Below, piece by piece: positions 41,339-47,776 of a stretch of DNA of 47,776 nucleotides (its first letter is position 1; every line of letters begins with the position of its first letter). Below the pieces are notes generated by a model. The model was not told the origin of the DNA, searched no databases, and worked only from the letters and a program-made list of their open reading frames with translations. This stretch comes from Alistipes sp. Marseille-P5061 (GTDB lineage: Bacteria; Bacteroidota; Bacteroidia; Bacteroidales; Rikenellaceae): NCBI RefSeq assembly GCF_900290115.1, contig NZ_LT985749.1, positions 528,367 through 576,142 on the forward strand. The letters are read 5' to 3'. Position numbers and translations under genes: made by a program.

Positions 41339-42399
41339 CTATCGAGTCGTTTCCAGCACCTGCTGAATCAACTGTTTTACCTCATTTCTACTTTTAATAG
41401 CGGCCGGATAAGTGTGAAAAACATTATATTCATCGATGGCAGCCTCCATGGGTATTTCTGCGCCTGGTTGTGTTGCCTGGAAGAATATAGTCAGACGGCG
41501 CTTTATCTCAGGTTCAAACTCTTTGGTTACGAGTCCTTCAATACCCCATGCAGCAACATGATCATAGAGCGGTACATAGTAGATAAGCCCATCGGCCACA
41601 TCTTGCCAACTCTTGTTCTTTACATTAATCGTGGTACCTCCGACGAGACCGTTGTAAGCTGTTTCTCCGTAAGGTGTATTTTTCAAATCAATAGCGAACG
41701 GGCGGCATTCCATCAGTTCAAAGGCAGCATCCCAATGTCCTTCTCCAGTCATCGGGAAATTACTTCCGTTAAACAGGTTGTAATCAAACCAGTTCAGTAC
41801 CACGATTTTGACTTTTTCTTCTCCAAAGATTTTCTTCATCCACCAGCCCTGTGTCCCATAAACAGTATTTATCTTTTTGAGAATCATCGAATCGTTGATG
41901 GCATGTGGCTGACTGGTTATCACCAAGGCCTTGCGTTTCCCATTCAAGGGTATCTGGCGGGCAAACATTTCCGAAATATGGGCAGCCATTAAACTGTCGC
42001 GATAGTTCACTGTGCGAGATTCCCAAAATTTCTTGTAGTCTTCTACAGTACGAATCTCGTCCCATGAGAACTCGCGGTCGGTCAGTCCGAGCTCGATTTT
42101 CCTTGGAGAAGTACGGTTTATTTCATATATACCTTTCAGAAATTTAATGCGGTTGTATTTCTCCCAAATCGGATAGAAGGTCTCCGACTTTCTATAATAG
42201 GCATACAGGCTGTCCATGAAGGCCGCATCCGTTGGATAACTGCCTTGCAGCAGGCGGTTTACATCATCGTTCATGTTGTACGAGCCGACTTCGGTATAGA
42301 CGTATCCTATCTGTTCGGCAAAACGAGGGTCGGCCAGGATGTCGTGAATGAAGTCGTATTGTACCGTATCACGGTGGTCACGTTCACCCAAGACTACTA
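41339..42399 (-). pseudogene. 5'-truncated gene, GERDH protein (EreA/ChaN-like?)
   Basis: About 353 codons remain, ending at 41339. The frame runs into the left end of the IS at 42400, so the start, signal sequence and N terminus are missing; no ATG fits, only TTG codons. The remaining protein starts VVLGERDHRDTVQYDFIHDIL and contains VYTEVGSYN, KALVITSQPHA, and a long C-terminal region rich in aromatic residues. The spacing of GExDH, an acidic segment and a late histidine recalls the erythromycin-esterase/ChaN/TraB-like fold, but I cannot name a function. Its base composition is clearly lower in GC than the upstream operon, which suggests acquired DNA. Confidence 0.7.
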
Positions 42400-42412
42400 T
42401 AGGGACTGTCGT
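42400..42412. repeat. Left terminal inverted repeat of the IS1182-like element
   Basis: TAGGGACTGTCGT, matched with one mismatch by the right end at 44095-44107 in reverse complement. Confidence 0.75.
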
Positions 42413-42543
42413 AAAAAGAATAAAACTTTATAATGAATTGATTGCCAATGTAATATAAAATTTGTATCTTAGCTAAAGATAAAAGAATACCTCCAATTGC
42501 CCTAGAAAAGCCAAATTTGGAGGTATCGCAAAAATTAATCTGC

Positions 42544-43929
42544 ATGGCTAAGGTACAAAATTTCTCTGAAATATCACCCGATCTTCCTTTCACGGAGTTC
42601 GATTTTTATGAATTGTATAGGCGGACGTTCGAGACTAGCGAGCTGGGAAAAATCAGGAAGAGGCTGCCGCTTGGTGAGATGGCAGAGAACTTTGGACTGA
42701 TAAGCAAGAGCATGAGAGCGAAGAAAGGGCGAAAAACATACTTCACCCCGGAGGGCAAGGTTGCGCTGATGTTCCTGAAGATGTACACAGGTCTGAGCAG
42801 CCCGAGGTTGATGGAGCATCTTAACGGCAACGTCCACTATCAGCTCTTCTGCGATGTGAGAATAGACCCGATGCATCCTCTGACGAACTACAAACTTCTG
42901 GACGACGTGTTTTCGGAGCTGGCCCGCGGGCTGAAGATCCAACAGCAGCAGGAGATACTGGCAAGAGCCTGGAAACCGTACATGAAGGACCTGGATACGA
43001 TGTATACGGATGCAACCTGTTACGAGAGCGAGATGCGCTATCCTACGGATGCGAAGCTTCTGTGGGAAGGAATAGAGAAGTCATATGAGATAATGTGCAC
43101 TCTGAGTGCCAAGCTGAATGTGCACCGTCCGAGGACGAAGTACGTAGACGTAGAGAAGGCCAACCTGTCGTACAGGAAGCGGCGCAGGCATACGAAAGTC
43201 CAGACCAGGAAACTGACCAGACGCCTGCTCAACCTTTTGGGGAAGATACTGAAGCAGACCCGCACACTGGAGAGGGAGAATGCAGGCGCGGAGAAATTGC
43301 TGACAGCCAGACAGAAGAGCGATATTGAAATCATCACAAGAGTGTACCGCCAGCAGAAGGCCCACTTCGAGAACAACAATCCTCGCGAGAGTGTCAAGGA
43401 CAGGATAGTGAGCATCAGCAAGCCGTATGTGAGGCCGATCGTGAGAGGCAAGGAAGTGAAGAGCGTAGAGTTCGGTGCGAAGTGCAACAACATCCAGGTT
43501 GACGGACTCTCATTCATCGAGAAGCTGTCATTCAATGCCTTCAACGAGGGAACCAGGCTTACGCACTGCCTGAAGATGCACCGAAAGCTCTTCGGTGTGG
43601 ACGCGAAGAAGGTCGGAGGAGATGCAGGCTATGCCGGCAGCGCCAACAGGGGGTACTGCAAGGATAGAGGAATACAGACGTCATTCGTCAAGCGTGGCCG
43701 TCCGTCCTTGGAAAAGAAAGAGAACGACATCATCCGCAACGAGCTGGCGAGGGTGAGGGCAACGAGGATGGAAGGCTCGTTCGGAACGCAGAAGGAACAC
43801 TATGGCCTGAAACGCATCAAGGCAAGGACGAAGTTGACCGAAATCCTGTACATCTTCTTTGGCATCCACACGGCGAATGCAGTACAGCTCGTCCGGCGGG
43901 AAGTCAACGAAATTGCCCAGGCTGCCTGA
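42544..43929 (+). CDS. IS1182/IS5-family DDE transposase
   Basis: A 461-residue transposase from the ATG at 42544; a TTG at 42517 would add nine residues. The N-terminal DUF772-like region (LALMFLKMYTGLSSPRLMEHL-type sequence, then GNVHYQLFCDV) is followed by the first acidic residue in LDTMYTDATCYES. A long helical coiled insert runs from about 195 to 290. The C-terminal RNase H half has KKVGGDAGYAGSANRGYC (second Asp) and RATRMEGSFGTQKEHYGL with the catalytic Glu. The frame is intact with no stop, so the element may still be active. Confidence 0.88.
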   Translation: MAKVQNFSEISPDLPFTEFDFYELYRRTFETSELGKIRKRLPLGEMAENFGLISKSMRAKKGRKTYFTPEGKVALMFLKMYTGLSSPRLMEHLNGNVHYQLFCDVRIDPMHPLTNYKLLDDVFSELARGLKIQQQQEILARAWKPYMKDLDTMYTDATCYESEMRYPTDAKLLWEGIEKSYEIMCTLSAKLNVHRPRTKYVDVEKANLSYRKRRRHTKVQTRKLTRRLLNLLGKILKQTRTLERENAGAEKLLTARQKSDIEIITRVYRQQKAHFENNNPRESVKDRIVSISKPYVRPIVRGKEVKSVEFGAKCNNIQVDGLSFIEKLSFNAFNEGTRLTHCLKMHRKLFGVDAKKVGGDAGYAGSANRGYCKDRGIQTSFVKRGRPSLEKKENDIIRNELARVRATRMEGSFGTQKEHYGLKRIKARTKLTEILYIFFGIHTANAVQLVRREVNEIAQAA

Positions 43930-43993
43930 TGTTCGAGGTGAGTGAGAAACGGCCCTTTCACTGGAGTATTGGCTCCAGTTGGGTCCAAAAATG

Positions 43994-44018
43994 AAAAAAG
44001 GGGCTCCGAAACGGAGCC
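43994..44018 (-). terminator. Antisense terminator in the IS right end
   Basis: GGCTCCG (44002-44008) pairs with CGGAGCC (44012-44018). Read on the minus strand, the hairpin is followed by CC and six T. It would stop transcription entering the IS from its right side and so prevent antisense RNA over the transposase gene. Confidence 0.6.
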
Positions 44019-44032
44019 GAAAATATAAAAAG

Positions 44033-45847
44033 ATGAGTTCGATCGGAAAAATTACCGGGACAGTCTGCCGATTGACTCATAATGACGGAATTAAACGACT
44101 GTCCCTAATTTACGGAGGAGGCGAGTATACCATTGAGAATATCCTGGAAATACTGAGGGAACGATTTGCTTTAGATTATACGACTAAAGATATACTACCG
44201 CACATTAGCCAGCTGATAGCTCAAAAATATATTGTACCCATAGAGAATAACAAATATAAAGACTGCAGTTCATCCGGTAAAGACTTCTTTACGAATATTG
44301 AAACAGAAACAGAGAAGTTAATCAATGGGATTATAGCTCGAATAACAGAAATTGGGCATTTTGATATTTCAGGCGAGACTCCTAAAGTTAAAAAAAATAT
44401 CAGAAATGCACTATCAATATATTTTCAATTATATGGATACTCCTTTTGGGGATTAAAGCAAGAAGAAGATGTTGACATCCCTAATGCAGTAGATGTAGCT
44501 CGTAAAGGATTGTCAACTAAATTAGGGCAAGCATTAGTTGGAGCGCTGGCTGACGTCATTAATAATCCGAATAAACAAGAAAAAGAGATCTTAGAAAAAT
44601 GGGCTCGCGCATATGTCGCTATGGAAGTATTAAATTTAGATCCTTCTTTACGAAATTTTAAGCTTACAAAACTTTGTACGAAGACTTTTATTATCGATAC
44701 CGATGTAGCGTTAAATGCATTGGCTAATAAGGCAAAATATAGTGTAATATATCGAGAGATGATAAAATCTCTTAATAAGGCAAATTGCACAATATCGATT
44801 CCGAGTACTGTTATTGATGAAATTCAGGATCACATTAATGCAGCAAAAAAACGTTATTCGTATAATGGGACTCAATGGCCTTTTATCCCGGATGACGTTC
44901 TAGAAACTCAAGACGGAAATGTCTTTGTTGAGGACTATGTCAAATTGCTTAGAAGTGGAAAAAAGGATTTGCGATTTCAGACATATATTGATAACCTTTC
45001 TGATGACAACAATCCTCAACTATTAATTAATAAGTTAAAAGCAGTTTGTGGCCAAAATCTCCATATCATGGACAAAGATGAAATGGTCCCTATAAATGAT
45101 GAAATAAAAACCGCACTTGCTGATGAAATTGAGAGCCTGACAATAATGTCTGCTAAAGGGGTTAAACGAGATTCAGAGAAGAACGCCCAAATTGCAGAAA
45201 CTGACGCGCTATTATATTTAACTATACAGAAATTAAATCGAGACGGCGACGGGAATAATAAACCTCTTAGTCGAAAAGCATATTTGCTGACAACAACCAG
45301 AAAAACAATTGAATGCGCAAAAAAATTAAAGATATATGATAAGAATATCATATGTAACCCTCTTGCATTAGCTCCGATATTGCAAGAAATCGGATTAATC
45401 GAGAACTCGAAATTTGACCTTATAAATTTATTTGAGAATCCATTCTTAACATATACTGCAGAACTTCTTTGGCCACAAGTAAAGCCTTTGCTGGAGGCTG
45501 GGGCACAATTAAAATATAAAGAGATTCATAGATTACGCATAGATGTTGATGCTAATATTGATAGAATACTTACCTGTGAAACGCTAAAAGAAAAGGTAGT
45601 TGAGGCTCAACGATTAACAGAGCGAGGCTACACATTTGCTAATGATTTGTTAACAGCACAGAAGACTATAGAAGCGAAAGATGTTCAGATATCAGAGCAA
45701 GAGATTCTTATTGCAGCTCTTAATGAGAAAATTAGCAGGCTGGAGAAAGCTAATAGAGAAAATAAAATACGGGTTATCAAAAATATCACCACTACCAAAA
45801 CGAAACAGAAATCAAAGAGAAAAAAACAAAAAAATAAAAGATCATAA
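44033..45847 (+). CDS. PIN-like nuclease domain protein, 5' end replaced by IS sequence
   Basis: An open frame of 604 codons from ATG 44033; ATG 43991 and TTG 43979 are also in frame. The first ~25 codons lie inside the IS right end (up to 44107), so the native N terminus is lost and the present start is supplied by the element. After it comes a winged-helix-like stretch (YTIENILEILRERFALDYTTKDILPHISQLI). A PIN-like domain follows: FIIDTDVALNAL (first Asp pair), IPSTVIDEIQDH (Glu), IAETDALLYLT (Asp) and AYLLTTTRKT. The C terminus is coiled-coil, ending in a Lys-rich tail. It is AT-rich and unlike the core genes. A nuclease in defence or toxin biology is possible but unproven. Confidence 0.65.
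   Translation: MSSIGKITGTVCRLTHNDGIKRLSLIYGGGEYTIENILEILRERFALDYTTKDILPHISQLIAQKYIVPIENNKYKDCSSSGKDFFTNIETETEKLINGIIARITEIGHFDISGETPKVKKNIRNALSIYFQLYGYSFWGLKQEEDVDIPNAVDVARKGLSTKLGQALVGALADVINNPNKQEKEILEKWARAYVAMEVLNLDPSLRNFKLTKLCTKTFIIDTDVALNALANKAKYSVIYREMIKSLNKANCTISIPSTVIDEIQDHINAAKKRYSYNGTQWPFIPDDVLETQDGNVFVEDYVKLLRSGKKDLRFQTYIDNLSDDNNPQLLINKLKAVCGQNLHIMDKDEMVPINDEIKTALADEIESLTIMSAKGVKRDSEKNAQIAETDALLYLTIQKLNRDGDGNNKPLSRKAYLLTTTRKTIECAKKLKIYDKNIICNPLALAPILQEIGLIENSKFDLINLFENPFLTYTAELLWPQVKPLLEAGAQLKYKEIHRLRIDVDANIDRILTCETLKEKVVEAQRLTERGYTFANDLLTAQKTIEAKDVQISEQEILIAALNEKISRLEKANRENKIRVIKNITTTKTKQKSKRKKQKNKRS
44095..44107. repeat. Right terminal inverted repeat of the IS1182-like element
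   Basis: ACGACTGTCCCTA, the complement of the left end with one mismatch. It lies inside the reading frame of the PIN-like gene. Confidence 0.7.
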
Positions 45848-45848
45848 T

Positions 45849-45880
45849 TTTAAGAGAGGAGAGACTGCTCCTCTCTTAAA
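45849..45880. terminator. Hairpin after the PIN-like gene
   Basis: A 13-pair perfect stem (TTTAAGAGAGGAG at 45849-45861 with CTCCTCTCTTAAA at 45868-45880) and a six-base loop begin two bases after the stop. There is no U-tract beyond the stem, but position and stability suggest a terminator. Confidence 0.7.
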
Positions 45881-45889
45881 TTCGACATG

Positions 45890-46378
45890 TTCGTATTCAG
45901 GGCTAAAGCACGATTTTCAGGATTTACTGAGAATTGGGTAGAGACATTCTCGGGGCGACGGAGATATCCTTGGGGGGGGCTCCGCGTCTGGGAATAAATG
46001 CAACAGGGTCGTCCGGACCGCTGGTTCGGCCATAGACGGACACTGATGTTCGAATTCCTTGAGATCGCTACAGGTATTTTCATCCACGAATCCTAACGAT
46101 CTTGCTCAATCAGAAGGATATGCCTCCAGAGATCATGTGAGCCATTATGAAACATCTTCACAAAGGTATCTGGCATGCTAAGATACTAGCCTTGCTGTTG
46201 TAGGATTCATTGTAGATATCTTGGATAACCTCACTCGCCTGTTCCTGCGTAAAGCTAAAGCATTCCGTCCAGGCCTTCACATATTATTACCTAATCATCT
46301 TCATTGCATACAAATGAAGATCCACCGCAAGCGGAGCGTAAAAACTGAATCTTTTTTACACAATGCTTGCCGTTGCAT
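45890..46378. pseudogene. Decayed IS256-family transposase with an inverted internal segment
   Basis: A degenerate relative of the intact transposase at 46504-47667, with many stops and frameshifts. From about 45890 to 46118 it reads in the plus direction (KHDFQDLL, GNKCN, RIP-stop-DRY, FHPRILTILLNQKD against FHPRILAILRHQED). From about 46118 to 46275 it reads in the minus direction (TQEQASEVIQDIYNE, SKASI, EDVS-stop-WLT-stop-SLEAY). From about 46285 to 46378 it is plus again (MKIHRKRSVKTES). In the intact gene these three blocks are contiguous and in one direction, so the middle block has been turned around. The fossil stops exactly at the left end of the intact IS256 element, which seems to have inserted into it. 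Confidence 0.8.
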
Positions 46379-46403
46379 GGGTAGTGTTTCAAAAAGTGTG
46401 TCT
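46379..46403. repeat. Left terminal inverted repeat of the IS256 element
   Basis: Core TGTTTCAAAAAGTGTGTCT at 46385-46403 matches the complement of 47749-47767 with two differences; outward extension gives GGGTAG against GGATAC. The outer border is uncertain by a few bases. Confidence 0.75.
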
Positions 46404-46456
46404 GAGAAGGAGCCTTCAGATTCTTCAGATATGCAAATATAACAATTCTTGTTTTT

Positions 46457-46484
46457 AGATCCACACGCCGCGGCGTGTGGATCT
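46457..46484. terminator. 28-base perfect palindrome with flanking T/A tracts
   Basis: A perfect 14+14 palindrome centred on CCGCGG, starting AGATCCACACG. On the plus strand it is followed by AATTTTT and preceded by GTTTTT. It sits 20 bases past the transposase stop. It may terminate outside transcription entering the element from the left, or both directions. Confidence 0.65.
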
Positions 46485-46503
46485 AATTTTTGTGTTATAG
46501 TCT

Positions 46504-47667
46504 TCACTCGGGGAATAATTCCCGATCCAAGTCGATCCGCGGCACCGGTCTCAGGTAGGATTTCTTATCCATGGCCGTTTTACCCATCAGCAGCAGTACC
46601 GACTCCTCGCTGGGCATGGCTCCCCGCATGCGTGTAACCCGTCGAAAATCCTTCTGCAGACGCTCAATCCAGTTCGTCGTGTAGATCATTGACTGAATCC
46701 TTGCCTCGTAGTTCAGATAGGTGAAGTAGGCTTTGTAGGCCGGATCCTCCGCCCGTCGTCGAAAACTGCGGTAATCCTGCCCCCATTTCTCACAGAGCGC
46801 CTGCCATTGTTCCCAAGCTCTCTCCACCGTATAGCTGCGATCCCCTGTACGGAAGACCTGCCGCAGATCCCCGGCCAGATCTCCCTTGTCGCCGTTGCGC
46901 ACGCAACTCAGCAGATTGCGTTTCAGGTGCGTTGTACAGCGTTGCAGCGGGGTTCCGGGGAAAACCGCACTGATGACGTCCTCCAGACCCTTCAGCCCAT
47001 CGGCACACACCAGGCCAATCTTCCGAACACCTCGTTCCTGCAGTTCTGTGAGCATCTCGCCCCAACCCAAGGCACTCTCCGTGGGCTTGTTGAAGATCCC
47101 CAGCACTTCACGCCGCTTGTCTTCACGCACGGCAAGTACCACATAAAAAGCTTCTGTTTCTACGCTCCGCCTGCGGTGGATCTTCATGTGTACGCAATCG
47201 ATGAAGACGATTGGGTAATACGCCTCCAGAGAGCGCGTGAGCCATTGAGAGACATCCTCGCGAAGATAGTCCAGCATCCGCGAAATACTCGCCTTGCTGT
47301 AGTGCTCGCCGTAGATATCCTGGAATACCTCGCCAACCTGTTCCTGCGTAAGTCCTTTCGTATACAGTGTTCCGGCAAGGCGTTCGCATTCGTCTTCCTG
47401 ATGGCGCAAGATCGCCAGAATCCGGGGATGAAAATTCCCGTAGCGATCTCGAGGTATCCGGAACGTCAGCGTACGGCCATGACCGTAACTATGTCCCGGT
47501 CGGAAGCCGTTGCATTTGTTCCCTGACGTAGCGTTTTCTCGAAGATATTCCCGGCGTTCCGAAAGCATCATACTCTCCAATAAGATCTCCAACAGATCCT
47601 GAAGGCCATTTTCTCGCTCCGAATGTTTGCATATTAATTCGGAAAGTTGTTCCTTTGTCAATACCAT
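46504..47667 (-). CDS. IS256-family transposase
   Basis: A 387-residue Mutator-type DDE transposase. After a helical N terminus come FRIPRDRYGNFHPRIL and LTQEQVGEVFQDIYGEHYSKASISRM, a helix-turn-helix for end binding. The catalytic core has IVFIDCVHMKIHRR (first Asp), IGLVCADGLKGLEDVI (second Asp), the conserved C-x2-H-like QRCTTHLKRNLL, and YTTNWIERLQKDFRRVTRMRG near the end, with the catalytic Glu and the N-x-E-R-type motif. The frame is complete, so the enzyme may be active. The region upstream of the start (47668-47748) is AT-rich and holds the promoter end of the element. Confidence 0.92.
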   Translation of the reverse strand: MVLTKEQLSELICKHSERENGLQDLLEILLESMMLSERREYLRENATSGNKCNGFRPGHSYGHGRTLTFRIPRDRYGNFHPRILAILRHQEDECERLAGTLYTKGLTQEQVGEVFQDIYGEHYSKASISRMLDYLREDVSQWLTRSLEAYYPIVFIDCVHMKIHRRRSVETEAFYVVLAVREDKRREVLGIFNKPTESALGWGEMLTELQERGVRKIGLVCADGLKGLEDVISAVFPGTPLQRCTTHLKRNLLSCVRNGDKGDLAGDLRQVFRTGDRSYTVERAWEQWQALCEKWGQDYRSFRRRAEDPAYKAYFTYLNYEARIQSMIYTTNWIERLQKDFRRVTRMRGAMPSEESVLLLMGKTAMDKKSYLRPVPRIDLDRELFPE

Positions 47668-47748
47668 AAGTCTACTCCTTTTTTAGTTTTTGTTGGTTTG
47701 CCTCTACAAATCTAAAAAATCTGTAGACTTTTTTATTTATTCCTCCCT

Positions 47749-47773
47749 AGACACACTATTTGGAACAGTATCC
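47749..47773. repeat. Right terminal inverted repeat of the IS256 element
   Basis: AGACACACTATTTGGAACA at 47749-47767 plus six outer bases, the partner of 46379-46403. Confidence 0.75.
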
Positions 47774-47776
47774 GCA

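Larger units (their letters stand above)
42400..44107 (+). mobile_element. IS1182/IS5-like insertion sequence
   Basis: The element is about 1.7 kb, holding one DDE transposase gene between imperfect 13-base terminal inverted repeats: TAGGGACTGTCGT at 42400 and the complement of TAGGGACAGTCGT at 44095-44107, one mismatch. No target-site duplication is visible. The left flank is a truncated gene, but the missing part does not reappear on the right, so a deletion or rearrangement followed or accompanied insertion. The right end also contains an internal inverted repeat (GGGACAGTC at 44057-44065 with GACTGTCCC at 44097-44105). Confidence 0.8.
46379..47773 (-). mobile_element. Intact IS256-family insertion sequence
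   Basis: About 1.4 kb with one transposase gene on the minus strand. The ends match as imperfect inverted repeats of about 25 bases (roughly four mismatches): GTGTGTCT preceded by TGTTTCAAAAA on the left and by TGTTCCAAATA on the right. The left end lies in the fossil copy. Only three bases remain after the right end, so the target duplication cannot be checked. A window ending exactly at an IS end is typical of an assembly broken by a multi-copy repeat. Confidence 0.82.

Overview
The window looks like a whole contig from a high-GC member of the Bacteroidales, most likely Alistipes or a close Rikenellaceae relative. This rests on the GC-rich core genes, promoters of the Bacteroidota type (TTG or TTTG, a 19-20 nt spacer, then TAnnTTTG), mostly A-rich leaders instead of Shine-Dalgarno sites, and typical Bacteroidota families: TonB receptor with a carboxypeptidase-like plug extension, fimbrillin, FISUMP, DUF4876, DUF6850, DUF5683, S46 dipeptidyl-peptidase, DUF4369-thioredoxin lipoproteins and an OstA-like protein. 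The genus is inferred; no 16S gene is present.

Layout. 1-5.7 kb: coaD, lpxD, then three related thioredoxin lipoproteins with ruvC between the second and third, closed by a terminator. 6.1-6.3 kb: a single tRNA-Arg(ACG) with its own promoter and terminator. 6.5-11.7 kb: an operon of iorA, iorB, an aminotransferase and an acyl-CoA:acetate CoA-transferase. Together these would turn aromatic (or branched) amino acids into arylacetates, reduced ferredoxin and acetyl-CoA. 11.9-12.6 kb: a HAD phosphatase. 12.7-24.2 kb, minus strand: TonB receptor, DUF4876 lipoprotein, DUF6850 beta-barrel, fimbrillin/FISUMP lipoprotein, a NapH-like Fe-S membrane protein with an HMA-like domain, and an S46 peptidase. 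This looks like one envelope uptake/redox system of unknown substrate. 24.5-34.8 kb: an AspT-type transporter, an MscS channel, a Nudix hydrolase, an OstA-like protein, two periplasmic foldases and a CPBP protease. 35.2-41.3 kb: parA, parB, DUF5683, a MltD-like transglycosylase and mnmE.

41.3-47.8 kb is a different kind of DNA: AT-richer and full of mobile elements. It holds a gene cut at its 5' end by an IS1182/IS5-type element, a PIN-like nuclease gene whose present start lies inside that element's right end, a decayed IS256-family copy with one internal segment turned around, and an intact IS256-family element whose terminal repeat reaches the last few bases of the window. The left edge is also odd: the first 110 bases are a perfect inverted copy of the end of coaD, and the window may start inside an assembly fold-back.

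Best candidates for new biology: the TonB-DUF4876-DUF6850-fimbrillin-NapH/HMA-S46 cluster, the IS-created chimeric PIN gene, the low-complexity insertion in the MnmE G domain, and dense D-S-L type O-glycosylation motifs in the OstA-like and DUF5683 proteins. All functions come from reading motifs and family resemblance; no database search was run.
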